Of a DNA stretch of 64,000 nucleotides, positions 17,807 through 27,700 are shown piece after piece. A program made the position numbers and the translations under genes. The notes below the pieces were generated by a model that saw nothing but the letters and a program-made list of their open reading frames with translations, ran no database searches and was not told the origin of the DNA. Source of the DNA: Flavobacteriaceae bacterium (GTDB taxonomy: Bacteria; Bacteroidota; Bacteroidia; Flavobacteriales; Flavobacteriaceae); contig CANFHF010000003.1 in NCBI GenBank assembly GCA_947446635.1, positions 62,001 to 126,000 on the forward strand. The letters run 5' to 3'. Positions within the stretch are counted from its first letter, which is position 1; every line of letters starts with the position of its first letter.

Positions 17807-18562
17807 TTACCAATCTTTTTCTGTTTTTCTTGGCGTTCCTTTTATTTTTTTGGCGTTTACCTTGTCTTGAATTTTTTTCTCTTCATTGTTTACGGCATCC
17901 AAAAGATTTTCTAATCGTTGTTGTGAAATCCCACTAGGCAAGGGTTTTGGTTTTCCTTCCTCTTTAGGCTTGTCATTGTCTTTTCCCTCTTTGTCAGAAG
18001 GTTTTTCTTTGTTGTCTTTTTTGTCCTTGTCGCCCTTATTGTCTTTTTTATCTTTGTCTCCGTCCTTTTTCTTGTCCTCTTTTTTGTCTTTGTTCTTATC
18101 TTTATTTTTGTCCTTATTCTTATCGTCCTTTGGGGGATTCTCTTTTAGCATTTTCTTGGCCAAAGCATAATTGTAGCGTGATTCCTCATCTTTAGGGTCA
18201 TTTCGCAACGCATTTTTATAGGCTTCTACAGCCTCTGTATAATTTTTTTCTTTCATGAAAACATTTCCCAAATTGTGAAATACCTTGTGTTTCTGGGATC
18301 TTGATTTTGTGTTTTCAATTGCTTTTGCGTAAGCAAATCTAGCTTCTGCTATTTGGTTTTGCTTATAAATTGCATTTCCTAAATTATAGGGTGCCACAGT
18401 TCTTTTTGGGAATTTTGAATGCGAAATTCTATAATTGGCCTCGGCATCAACGAACTTATTTTGAGCATATTCTTCGTTCGCTTTTGGCAAAGTTTTGTCT
18501 TTCTCTTGCGCCGAAACTGCAAAATAAAATAATAACAACAGATATAATACAAAGTTTTTCAT
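17807..18562 (-). CDS. batC: BatC: TPR protein with a long Lys/Asp-rich tail
   Basis: A 251-residue exported protein: signal peptide (KNFVLYLLLLFYFAVSAQ), three TPR-like units (residues ~28-140; APYNLGNAIYKQNQIAEARF, VFHNLGNVFMKEKNYTEAVE, SRYNYALAKKMLKENPPKD), then a 55-60 residue low-complexity stretch of DKNKDK/DKKDNKGDK repeats (about 146-205) and a short conserved end with GISQQRLENLLDAVNNEEK. The C-terminal QRLENLLDA helix is typical of BatC. The tail is extremely charged and probably disordered. The gene overlaps batB by one base (stop and start share an A). Confidence 0.82.
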   Translation of the reverse strand: MKNFVLYLLLLFYFAVSAQEKDKTLPKANEEYAQNKFVDAEANYRISHSKFPKRTVAPYNLGNAIYKQNQIAEARFAYAKAIENTKSRSQKHKVFHNLGNVFMKEKNYTEAVEAYKNALRNDPKDEESRYNYALAKKMLKENPPKDDKNKDKNKDKNKDKKEDKKKDGDKDKKDNKGDKDKKDNKEKPSDKEGKDNDKPKEEGKPKPLPSGISQQRLENLLDAVNNEEKKIQDKVNAKKIKGTPRKTEKDW

Positions 18563-19596
18563 TATTCTTTTTCATTAAATAAATTCAACTTTCGAACCCA
18601 TTTTGTTTTTCTTTCCAAAAAGAAAATATCCAAAAACAAGAGAACAACCGCAAAACCTAAAAACCATTGAAATTGTGATTGAAAGTCGGCCATTTGTGTA
18701 GCTTCAAATTCTTTTTTTTGAATATTGTTCAGCGCATTTTTGATATACTCAAGCACTTCTTTGGTGTTGTTTCCGTTTACATAGCCGCCTTTTGTGGCTT
18801 TTGCAATAGTCGTTAAACTCTCTTGGTTTAACTTGGTTACAACCACTTCATTGTTATTGTCTCTTTGAAAACTTTCGACGATGCCATTTCTTCTCAACGG
18901 AATTGTGCTTCCTTTCTCGGTTCCAACACCAATTGTTATAATTTTCATTCCTAGTTTATTCGCCTCTTCGGCGGCCTCTTCGGCACCTTCGGAATGATCT
19001 TCACCATCCGAAATTAGAATCAATAATTTGCTAGTTTTGCTCTTATCATCAAAATAGGTTGATGATAATTTTATGGCTTCGTCCAGCGAAGTTCCTTGCG
19101 AAGAAACAATACCGGTGTTCATGCTTTGCAAAAACATTTTTGCCACGCCATAATCCGTCGTGATGGGCAAAACTGGGAAGGCACTTCCAGCATAAGCCAC
19201 AATGCCTATCCTGTCGCTTCCTAGTTGGTTGATAATTTGCGAAACGATTTGCTTGCTTTTTTCCAACCGGCTTGGGGCAACATCCTCGGCGAGCATACTT
19301 TTGGAGACGTCCATGGCAAAAACAATATCAATTCCTTCTCGCTTTACAGTTTCCATTTTGGTACCGATTTTCGGATTTACCAATCCTAAAATTAATGCTG
19401 ATAATGCTAGAAGCATCACAATCAATTTCAAAATAGGCTTGAAAACAGATTTTTCTGGACTTAGCTTTTTAACCATGTCCAAATCCCCAAATTCGCGTTG
19501 TTTTTTTCTTTTCCAATATTGATTGTACAGAAAAAGCAACACCAAAAGTGGCACTATGAAAAGGAGATATAAATATTTTGATTCGTCTAATTCCAT
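18562..19596 (-). CDS. batB: BatB: membrane-anchored von Willebrand factor A protein
   Basis: A 344-residue protein with N-terminal helices (about 8-25 and 55-75: ILKLIVMLLALSALILGLV), a vWA domain with an intact MIDAS start DVSKSMLAEDV (DxSxS) and ISDGEDHSEGA, and a C-terminal helix (FLGFAVVLLFLDIFFLERK). Both membrane anchors flank the vWA domain, as in BatA/BatB pairs. It is separated from batA by five bases and overlaps batC by one, so the genes are tightly coupled. Function inferred from the family: metal-dependent protein-protein contacts in an envelope complex with MoxR. Confidence 0.88.
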   Translation of the reverse strand: MELDESKYLYLLFIVPLLVLLFLYNQYWKRKKQREFGDLDMVKKLSPEKSVFKPILKLIVMLLALSALILGLVNPKIGTKMETVKREGIDIVFAMDVSKSMLAEDVAPSRLEKSKQIVSQIINQLGSDRIGIVAYAGSAFPVLPITTDYGVAKMFLQSMNTGIVSSQGTSLDEAIKLSSTYFDDKSKTSKLLILISDGEDHSEGAEEAAEEANKLGMKIITIGVGTEKGSTIPLRRNGIVESFQRDNNNEVVVTKLNQESLTTIAKATKGGYVNGNNTKEVLEYIKNALNNIQKKEFEATQMADFQSQFQWFLGFAVVLLFLDIFFLERKTKWVRKLNLFNEKE

Positions 19597-19601
19597 TTTT
19601 T

Positions 19602-20603
19602 TTAAATAAAACTTCTATACACCGTGTTTCGCAATCCGACTTCCAACAAAATTAAAAACCCTGCAAACCAAACAAAAGGTCTGTATTTTTCGTCATAATC
19701 ATAGAATCGTAATTCCTTGATTTCAGTGGTTTCCAGCTTGTTGATGGAGGCATAAATTTCGGCTAATTTACTATTGCTGGTTGCCCTGAAATATTTTCCT
19801 TCCGTTTTTCGGGCGATGTTTTTTAATAATTGCTCGTCAATTTCTACTTGCATCATTCGGAACAAAAATTGTCCATTTGGCGTAATTGCATAGGGAAAAT
19901 CCGCCATTCCGTTTGTTCCAATTCCAATAGTGTATACTTTTATTCCGTATTGTCTAGCAATATCCGAAGCGGTTTCGGGTTCAATAAAACCCGCATTGTT
20001 TACCCCATCGGTCAAGAGAATAATCACCTTGCTTTTGGCTTTGCTGTCTTTCAATCGGTTTACGGCGGTCGCTAATCCCATTCCGATTCCTGTTCCGTCT
20101 TGCAAAACATTATCGTATTTTATGCTTTTAATCGCTTCAAGAATCACGGCTTTGTCGCTTGTTACGGGTGTTTTTGTATAGGCTTCAGAAGCATAGACCA
20201 CGAGTCCAATTCTGTCATTTGGTCTTTCTTCAACGAAATCGGCAGCAACTCTTTTTAGTGCTTCCATCCGATTGGGCTTCAAATCCTTGGCGAGCATACT
20301 TCCCGAAACGTCAACCGCCATAACGATATCTATTCCTTTCGTGGTTTTTGTTTTATTGCTCACGTCAACGGTTCTAGGTCTTGCCATCGCTACAATTAAG
20401 GAGCTTAACGCCAATAGCCGTAGTATATTCAACACTGGTTTTAGCTTCGCCATAAAAGAACTTGAATCCTTGAACCCTTGAAGTGAACTAATCTTTAGTG
20501 TTGCCGATTCCTGGTTTCTTTTCCAAAATAACCAGGCAATAGCCATCGGAATCAGAAGAAACAGCCAAAAAATCTCGGGATTTAAAAATGTCACTTTTGC
20601 CAT
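19602..20603 (-). CDS. batA: BatA: membrane-anchored von Willebrand factor A protein
   Basis: A 333-residue paralogue of BatB. N-terminal helix (EIFWLFLLIPMAIAWLFW), second helix near 58-76, vWA domain with MIDAS DVSGSMLAKDL (DxSxS) near residue 93 and LLTDGVNNAG, a conserved EIDEQLLKNIARKTEGKYF segment, and a C-terminal helix (FVWFAGFLILLEVGL). The MIDAS is complete. The start overlaps the stop of the preceding BatD-like gene by one base (TAATG), indicating coupled translation. Confidence 0.9.
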   Translation of the reverse strand: MAKVTFLNPEIFWLFLLIPMAIAWLFWKRNQESATLKISSLQGFKDSSSFMAKLKPVLNILRLLALSSLIVAMARPRTVDVSNKTKTTKGIDIVMAVDVSGSMLAKDLKPNRMEALKRVAADFVEERPNDRIGLVVYASEAYTKTPVTSDKAVILEAIKSIKYDNVLQDGTGIGMGLATAVNRLKDSKAKSKVIILLTDGVNNAGFIEPETASDIARQYGIKVYTIGIGTNGMADFPYAITPNGQFLFRMMQVEIDEQLLKNIARKTEGKYFRATSNSKLAEIYASINKLETTEIKELRFYDYDEKYRPFVWFAGFLILLEVGLRNTVYRSFI

Positions 20604-22231
20604 TATTGTTTTGTGTTTTGAAGTTCAACAGAGCTCAAGATTCGTTCTGAAATTTCATTGGCATATGTATCGCCTTCTTCATGAAAAATAATAATTTGTT
20701 GTAATCCGCCCTCTTGACTAAACAGTAGCGCTTCATAATATAATTTGCTGCTGTTTTTATTCACATCATCAATTTTAGAAAAGGTTCCGTATCCCTTAAT
20801 TCCTTTGATTCCTTCTTTGGTTTCAAATTCCTCTTGCTTCACAATCATGTTTTGCGCTCCTTGAGATTCTATCGATTGCAAGGCTCCGTCTAATGATTTT
20901 GACAAATCGATTTCACCTTCTTTTTTATATTTTAAGGTAGAAACCATAATATAAAAATTGTCGGCCAGGCTTCCATAAGCGAAGGACTGCATTTCCTTAA
21001 TCAATGCCATTCCGTTAGAAGGCAGTGTTTTGGTTAAATCCACCCTTTTGAGCACTTCAGGAGTTTCAACTCTCACCGCAGGATTTCCATAATCGCTTCG
21101 GATCCATTCGCCTTCTAGTAACTCTTTTGATGAATTTCCAAAGATGTTATCTATAACATAATCAAACCCTTTGGTAACAATAAAAAAAGTGGTCGTTGCA
21201 AAAAACACTAATAAAACCGAAAGTACTGTAATTTGAATCCTTTTTTTCTTTTGTTGTTGGACTTCCTTTTTTAACTGTTTTTGTCGTTGCATTTCATTGA
21301 GTAACATGTCATCATCTGTTTCATCAACTACAACCGGAATCGATTTGTCCAAAGTAACAATGGCTCTTTCTATTTTCTTGCGATCCTCTGTGATTTCGAA
21401 ATCCAAAGGTTTGGATTTGGCAAATTTTACTAAATCTGCTTGTTTCAAAACGGTAAACAAGTTTTCAATTGTCTCCTTCGAAAGTTTCATTTTCTTTTTA
21501 AGGGAAGCAATTTTAAGTCCTTCAATCAATTCAGAAGTCGTGCTTTCCATCGCAGGAATTTCTATAGCTTCCTCAATATAATTTCTAACTATATCGGTCA
21601 ATTCGCTATAATATTCCTTGATTTCTCCATGTTGCCAAAGTTCTTTTTTTTCTAGTTTGTTCAGCAAACTAGTTGCTTTTTCTATTGGTGTTTTGAAAAT
21701 TTCTGCTATTTCCTTTTCCCCTTTACGCTTTTTTATATACCAATACACGAATGCTCCGAGACCTCCTAGAACTAATAAACATAAAAGATATTTCCACCAA
21801 TCGCCAATAGAATTATCGGCAGGAACAATGTCCTTGATGTCGTACATTTTTTGTTTCAAGGTATCCACTTGCACGTTGGTGACTTCAACCAAAAGGGAAT
21901 CCGACAAAAAGGGTTTGTTATTGATTAAAATTTTGATACTCGGAATGGTGCATTTTCCAGAATCAAATTGGGTCAAACCGTATTTTTTGACCAATTCGTA
22001 ACGGTCGTTTTTCTTGATAGTGTCAATGGGATACGATTGAATTACTTCAAAGGCACCAAAGTTTTTTACATTCGGAAAATCCACTTTTGACAAAGTATCG
22101 ACATTGGTTTTTAGAGTCAGTTTGAACTCGGCACCAATTTTATTTTTGGTGGTGTCAATACTAGTTTGTACCTGTTTTTGTTGGGCAAAAACAGTTGCGG
22201 AAAATAGAAAGTATACTATTAATTTTTTCAT
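20603..22231 (-). CDS. BatD-like envelope protein between DUF58 and batA
   Basis: A 542-residue protein: signal peptide (KKLIVYFLFSATVFAQQ), a short beta-rich periplasmic domain (about 20-130), a transmembrane helix near 145-165 (WWKYLLCLLVLGGLGAFVYW), a cytoplasmic Lys/Glu-rich helical domain (170-320, DUF4381-like: KKELWQHGEIKEYYSELTDI), a second helix near 335-355 (ITVLSVLLVFFATTTFFIV), and a C-terminal soluble domain (360-542) ending LSSVELQNTKQ. The first half resembles BatD-type architecture; the C-terminal domain is not recognised. Its fixed place in the operon suggests a structural partner of the BatA/BatB/MoxR system. Confidence 0.7.
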   Translation of the reverse strand: MKKLIVYFLFSATVFAQQKQVQTSIDTTKNKIGAEFKLTLKTNVDTLSKVDFPNVKNFGAFEVIQSYPIDTIKKNDRYELVKKYGLTQFDSGKCTIPSIKILINNKPFLSDSLLVEVTNVQVDTLKQKMYDIKDIVPADNSIGDWWKYLLCLLVLGGLGAFVYWYIKKRKGEKEIAEIFKTPIEKATSLLNKLEKKELWQHGEIKEYYSELTDIVRNYIEEAIEIPAMESTTSELIEGLKIASLKKKMKLSKETIENLFTVLKQADLVKFAKSKPLDFEITEDRKKIERAIVTLDKSIPVVVDETDDDMLLNEMQRQKQLKKEVQQQKKKRIQITVLSVLLVFFATTTFFIVTKGFDYVIDNIFGNSSKELLEGEWIRSDYGNPAVRVETPEVLKRVDLTKTLPSNGMALIKEMQSFAYGSLADNFYIMVSTLKYKKEGEIDLSKSLDGALQSIESQGAQNMIVKQEEFETKEGIKGIKGYGTFSKIDDVNKNSSKLYYEALLFSQEGGLQQIIIFHEEGDTYANEISERILSSVELQNTKQ

Positions 22232-22276
22232 TCTTTATTTTAGGAAACTTTTGATTTTTGATTGAATCTCCAATCT

Positions 22277-23140
22277 TTATCTCGATTTAAAATACCCCAA
22301 TAATTTGGTTACATAACTTTCGTCAACTCTTGTATTTACAACTCCGGAACCCGATTTGCTGAATGTTTCTTTAAAATACTTCACTTTTTCGTGATAGTAT
22401 TTTTCATAATTGATGCGCACCGATTTAGCGCCCGTATTAATCAATTGTGTTTCCCCAGTTTCGGCATCTAGCATCGATACCATTCCCAAATTTGGCATTT
22501 TCTCTTCGCGAATATCATATACTCGAATGCCTGTTATATCGTGTTTTTTAGAAGCTATTTTCAAGGTTTGCTCATAATCTTCAGACATAAAATCAGAAAT
22601 AACAAAAACGATAGCTTTCTTTTTTTGTGTGCTTGACAAAAACTTCAATGCCTGTGCAATATCTGTTTTTTGACTTTTTGGTTCAAATTCTATCAATTCA
22701 CGGATGATGCGCAAAACATGGGAACGTCCTTTTTTTGGCGGGATATACAATTCGATTTGGTCTGAAAACAAAATCAACCCAATTTTATCATTGTTTTGTG
22801 TAGCCGAAAAAGCCATGGTTGCTGCAATCTCGGTAACAATGTCTTTTTTGAATTGGTTTTTGGAGCCAAAACTTTCCGAGCCCGAAATATCCACCATTAA
22901 CACCATAGTCAATTCGCGTTCTTCCTCGAAAACTTTAACGTGAGCCTCATTATAGCGCGCGGTAACATTCCAATCAATGGCACGAATATCATCTCCATAT
23001 TGATACGGGCGCACCTCACTAAAAGTCATTCCCCGTCCTTTGAACGATGTATGGTATTCACCCGAAAAGATATGATCGCTCAATCTTCGGGTTTTGATTT
23101 CTATTTTTCGTACTTTTTTTAAGAGGTCTTTCGTGTCCAT
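22277..23140 (-). CDS. DUF58 domain protein (vWA-like, Bat operon)
   Basis: A 287-residue cytoplasmic protein. The DUF58 core motif VRPYQYGDDIRAIDWNVTAR is at about residues 44-63, followed by a vWA-like fold with a complete MIDAS sequence DISGSESFG near residue 88 and VISDFMSEDYE near 178. No transmembrane segment. Such genes almost always accompany moxR ATPases and batA/B; the pair is thought to act in folding or assembly of envelope complexes. Second gene of the operon, 79 bases after moxR. Confidence 0.88.
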   Translation of the reverse strand: MDTKDLLKKVRKIEIKTRRLSDHIFSGEYHTSFKGRGMTFSEVRPYQYGDDIRAIDWNVTARYNEAHVKVFEEERELTMVLMVDISGSESFGSKNQFKKDIVTEIAATMAFSATQNNDKIGLILFSDQIELYIPPKKGRSHVLRIIRELIEFEPKSQKTDIAQALKFLSSTQKKKAIVFVISDFMSEDYEQTLKIASKKHDITGIRVYDIREEKMPNLGMVSMLDAETGETQLINTGAKSVRINYEKYYHEKVKYFKETFSKSGSGVVNTRVDESYVTKLLGYFKSR

Positions 23141-23177
23141 TTAATTGCTGATTGTTGATTAACGATTGCTAATTTCA

Positions 23178-23217
23178 GATCTAAAATCTAAAATCAGAAG
23201 TCAAAAATCTTAAATCT
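23178..23217. repeat. AT-rich short repeats in the moxR-DUF58 gap
   Basis: Runs of (A)ATCTAAAATC/AATCTTAAATC-like words between the two genes. Simple-sequence intergenic DNA like that at 1079 and 14069. Confidence 0.35.
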
Positions 23218-23219
23218 TT

Positions 23220-24230
23220 TTAAGGTACTTCAATCTCGTTTACGATTTTGTTGATGATGTCAACCGAGGTAATATTTTCGGCTTCCGCCTCATAAGTAAG
23301 TCCAATTCTGTGACGCAACACATCGTGCACCACGGCGCGAACATCTTCTGGAATTACATAACCACGACGTTTGATAAAGGCATAACATTTCGCCGCATTG
23401 GCAAGATTGATGCTTCCACGTGGCGAAGCCCCAAAACTGATTAAGGGTTTCAAGTCGGCTAATTTGTATTTTTCTGGAAAACGAGTAGCAAACACGATGT
23501 CAAGAATGTATTTTTCGATTTTTTCATCCATATACACCTCGCGAACGGCTTCTTGCGCACGCAAAATTTGTTCTACCGAAACCACTGGATTTACTTTTTC
23601 GTAATTTCCTTTTAAATTCTGACGAATCACCATGCGTTCCTCATCCATTTTTGGATAATCAATCACGGTTTTCAACATAAAACGATCGACTTGCGCTTCT
23701 GGCAATGGATACGTTCCTTCTTGTTCAATAGGATTTTGGGTAGCCAAAACTAAAAACGGCCTGTCTAATTTGAAAGTGGTGTCGCCAATGGTCACTTGTT
23801 TTTCTTGCATCGCTTCCAATAATGCCGATTGCACTTTGGCAGGAGCACGATTGATCTCATCGGCTAGGACGAAATTGGCAAAAATAGGTCCTTTTTTTAT
23901 CGAAAATTCGTTGGCTTTTATATTATAAATCATCGTTCCTACAACGTCCGCAGGCAATAAATCTGGCGTAAACTGGATTCTACTAAAGGAACCGTGAACT
24001 GCCTGAGATAAGGTGTTTATGGCTAATGTTTTTGCTAATCCCGGAACGCCTTCAAGCAAAATATGCCCTTGGCCTAAAAGCCCAATTAATAATCGCTCGA
24101 TCATGTGTTTTTGACCCACGATTACTTTATTCATTTCCATAGTAAGCAAATCGATAAAAGCACTTTCTCTTTCTATTTTTTCATTGATTGCCCTAATGTC
24201 CAAAGTAGTTGTATTTTCTTCCATTTCCAT
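23220..24230 (-). CDS. MoxR-family AAA+ ATPase, first gene of the Bat operon
   Basis: A 336-residue AAA+ ATPase. Walker A LLEGVPGLAKTLAI (about residues 58-71), Walker B FVLADEINRAPAKVQSALLE (about 120-139), sensor 1 FLVLATQNPIEQEGTYPLPE (about 163-182), sensor/Arg-finger region QVDRFMLK, and the C-terminal lid with SFGASPRGSINLANAAK (about 270-286). All ATPase elements are intact. It heads an eight-gene minus-strand run (moxR, DUF58, BatD-like, batA-E) with short gaps and overlaps, as in other Bacteroidota, and is expected to act as the ATP-driven chaperone of the vWA proteins. Confidence 0.93.
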   Translation of the reverse strand: MEMEENTTTLDIRAINEKIERESAFIDLLTMEMNKVIVGQKHMIERLLIGLLGQGHILLEGVPGLAKTLAINTLSQAVHGSFSRIQFTPDLLPADVVGTMIYNIKANEFSIKKGPIFANFVLADEINRAPAKVQSALLEAMQEKQVTIGDTTFKLDRPFLVLATQNPIEQEGTYPLPEAQVDRFMLKTVIDYPKMDEERMVIRQNLKGNYEKVNPVVSVEQILRAQEAVREVYMDEKIEKYILDIVFATRFPEKYKLADLKPLISFGASPRGSINLANAAKCYAFIKRRGYVIPEDVRAVVHDVLRHRIGLTYEAEAENITSVDIINKIVNEIEVP

Positions 24231-24318
24231 CTTTTATTTACGGTATATTTTGTTTGTTATTTTTGAAGGTGCAAATTGAATTTTTTTTTAGAAGTACGGT
24301 GTTAAAGAATGGTTAAAA

Positions 24319-24375
24319 CTTCTTACAAATGTTCAATTTTAAGGATGATTTGTGATACTATTTCAATAATTTTAA
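24319..24375. repeat. Dispersed intergenic repeat, copy 1
   Basis: Aligns without gaps to 53132-53188: 48 of 57 positions match, with 22 identical bases in a row (24336-24357). A shorter match, CAAAATCGT, follows in both places (24428 and 53209), with about 32 extra bases here. Both copies lie between divergent genes. Confidence 0.75.
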
Positions 24376-24412
24376 CCCATCGCGCTTCATTAAACAAAGA
24401 GCTATTGACAAC

Positions 24413-24431
24413 TTTGTTTCATGGAAACAAA
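24413..24431. repeat. Perfect inverted repeat, 8-bp stem
   Basis: TTTGTTTC ATG GAAACAAA; a short tight hairpin without a T tract. Function unknown. Confidence 0.5.
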
Positions 24432-24585
24432 ATCGTAATTACTCAAGAATTGTCAGTTTAAGCTTGTCCAAGCCCATCAAAAAGATCCTTTTCAATAGCC
24501 TCCATCTGACAATTTGATGTTTATTCACTCTAATCCATAATTACACCTAAAAGGGTTAAGAATTTCTAGAAAATAAATCCTTGCA

Positions 24586-24607
24586 ATTGGGTTTTACTGC
24601 ACCCAAT
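24586..24607. repeat. Inverted repeat with 7-bp stem
   Basis: ATTGGGT TTTACTGC ACCCAAT followed by CCCTTTTTC. Possibly a weak terminator on the plus strand, but no gene ends upstream of it. Confidence 0.4.
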
Positions 24608-24743
24608 CCCTTTTTCTGCTTTAGGATTCATACCGCCCACAAACTTATTTTTTTAACTCTTTGATTTAAAGTGGCTTGTAAACTATTTTAACTAAAAATT
24701 ATTATAATCAATAAAATTACAACAGTATTAATAATCAGTTGTT

Positions 24744-24751
24744 TATATTTG
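24744..24751 (+). promoter_or_regulatory. Predicted -7 box of the tandem LamG genes
   Basis: TATATTTG 39 bases before the ATG at 24791. The -33 region is not clear. Confidence 0.4.
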
Positions 24752-24790
24752 GAACCTTAAATACCTATTTTTCTGATAAAATTTTAAATT

Positions 24791-27700
24791 ATGAAAACAA
24801 GAAAATTACTTACAGTAGTTGTAGCGAGTATCGCATTTGCAGTAACAGCCTTTGCTCAAACCGTTCCTCCCACCGACGGCCTAGTTGGCTATTGGGGTTT
24901 CGATGGCAATGCCGACGACCAAAGCGGCAATGGAAATAACGGTACCGTGAATGGGGCTACATTGACTACGGATCGATTTGGAAATGCCGATTCGGCTTAT
25001 AGTTTTGACGGGGTTAGTAATTCTATACAAGTTAGTAATAATGCTAACTCTATTACTAATAAAACATTTTCTGCTTGGGTTTTGTTGAATTCACTATCTC
25101 AAAGTGGAGGAGGTCTTGTAAGTATTGAAATGAATGGAAGTAGTATTTTTGATGCAATAGTTTATAATGAATTTAATAATGGTTGGATGTTTGGGAGTGA
25201 ATGGACTTCAAGGTTTTCAACTAGTAATTATTCTGAAACCAACAACCAATGGGTAAATATAACCTGTAGTTACGCACCGAATGATTATCGAATGTACCGA
25301 AATGGCGTATTGATTCATCAAACTACAAATCATGATGTACTACCTTTCGTTAATGGTTCGTTTATATTTGGAAAAAGACATTCTGCGGGTGGAGAAAATG
25401 CTTTTTTAAACGGCAAAATCGACGACATCGCCATTTACAACCGCGCCTTAACCGCAGCCGAAATCAATCAATTGTATATCACGAACTCCCAGGCCCCCGC
25501 CTCGGTTCAAAGTTTTACTGTCAATGACTCAACCGAAGGACACGAGAATTCTACTTATGCTTGGAGCATTAGCCCTGCGGCACCAAAGGCTGTTATTACA
25601 GGCAATGGCACCAATAGCATCAGCATAGCCTGGGGTTATACCCCGGCAGGAAACTACCTAGTGCAATCTGTAGAGACCAATAGCGCTGATTGTATTGCCG
25701 AGCCGGTAAACACCTTTGTTATCGTATCCGATAGCGGACTAGCTCCCGCAACTTTTAGTGTGGTTTCACCCGTAAATTATTGTAAAGGGGCTACCGCAGC
25801 GCCTTTAACCGCATCGGCATCCGAAAATAGTACCTTAATTTGGTACGCTACAGCGACAACCAAAACAGCCTTGACTTCGGCACCAACGCCCTTGACTACT
25901 GCCGCGAGCACGAAAACCTTTTATGTATCTGAAAAAAATCCTGAAGGGGTCGAAAGCGAAAGAATCCCTATAGAGGTTATCGTAAGTGACTTACCAAAAA
26001 CACCAGCTGCCTTAACGCTTACTAGCATAGATGATACCCCACGCATTGCCGGACTTGATGGCTTAGTAGGACTTAACACACTGGCTAAAATCACCAAAAT
26101 AGGTCCTTATATAGGAACCTATATTGGATTTACCTTGACCGCTACTGCTTCGGCCTTAGCCAATCATTACCGATGGGAATTGCCTGAAGGGGTTTATTCT
26201 GCAGATTTAGATGAGGATCATAATTCAGAATCACCTATAATTACAGTTAATTTTGCAAATGTTACTCCAGGATCAATTACGCCCCTAACCATAAAGGTAT
26301 ATGCCGTAAACGATTGTGGGGATTCGCCTGCTAAGGCTTTAATTTTGACAAGAGCCTTGCCTAAAGCGCCTTCTAAATTAGTGCTTACTAGCCCTGATAC
26401 TACCCCTCGTTTTGCTAACGCCGATGGTGTTTTAGTAGGACTGAACACCCTTGAAAAAATCACAAATGTAGGGCCTTATATGGCGGAGGGAGGGAATTCT
26501 TTATTTACCTTAACCGCTACTTATGCTGCACCTCCTGCCCAAGGATCGGAAGTTACCCAATACCACTGGACTTTGCCTGAAGGAGTCTATTCAATTTATA
26601 GCTTTAGTACCGATTTCTATACCACTGAATCGACAATATCTGTTTATTTTATTGTACCCCCAGGAATTACTGACTTGAACGTTAGCGTTCAAGCTATAAA
26701 CGGTAATGGGGCTGCTGCGGCTAAAGTATTAGTTTTAAAAAGAGCCTTGCCCAAAGCCCCTTCTAAATTAGTGCTTACCAGCGCCGATCGTAAACCCCGT
26801 TTTGCTAGCGCTTCAGGGGCATTAGTTGGGCTAAACACCCTTGAAAAAATCACTAAAGTGGGTCCTTATTATTTCAGCGAAAATGATCCAGTAATGTTTA
26901 CCTTAACCGCTGTGTATGCCGCTCCTCCTAAACAAGGATCGGAAGCCCAGGCCTACCACTGGATTTTACCTGAGGGAGTCTATCTTGAACTGGGTTATTT
27001 TGATGAAGATGTCGCTTATCCTTATGATTTCTATACTGAGCAACCTACAATCCCTGTTTATTTTAAAGGCCAAGGAATTACCGACTTGAACGTTAGCGTT
27101 CAAGCTATAAACGGGAATGGACCTTCAGAAGCAAAAGTATTAGTTTTAAAAAGAGCCTTGCCTAAAGCCCCTTCTAAATTAGTCCTTACCGATGGGGTGT
27201 CAACTGCTGCAATAACAACGGTGAGTAATTACATAGGCACCGATACTGAATTGACTTTGACCGCCACGGCTGTTACCGCTCAAGGAACAGAAGCCGCTAA
27301 ATACCACTGGGACTTACCAGAAGGAGTCTGGACCGATGATCTAGACGGAGAAGGAAATTCTGATTCGCCTATAATAAATGTTATTTTTGCGGGTGTTGCT
27401 TCAGGAGTTACGACACTTCCTATAAGTGTTTTTGCTGTAAACGGAAATGGAACTTCCACCGCAAAAATTCTCGCTTTGAGAATTGCTAAACCAAGCACTC
27501 CAGGATCAATTACAGGCGCTTTAAATTTCAACCCTAGTTGTAGTGATGCCATCATAGTTGAAGTACCTAATGTTGATGGGGTTTCTTATACTTGGTCGGT
27601 TAATGGAACTGAGGCCGCTGTTACAAGTGAAGATAATTTAAATGCGGCTATAATTGATGTTTCCAAGGTAACAACAGCAACAATTACCATTAGTGTAATT

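Larger units (their letters stand above)
24231..24790. other. Divergent intergenic region, moxR / LamG gene
   Basis: About 560 bases with no convincing open frame. It holds one copy of a dispersed repeat (24319-24375), three perfect inverted repeats: TTTGTTTC/GAAACAAA (24413-24431), AATTGTCAG/CTGACAATT (24448-24514), ATTGGGT/ACCCAAT (24586-24607), and a promoter-like box for the LamG gene at 24744. Confidence 0.6.

Noticed and set aside
17886..18170. Ser/Leu/Phe-rich frame opposite batC
   Set aside because: It is the complement of the Lys/Asp repeat tract of BatC.
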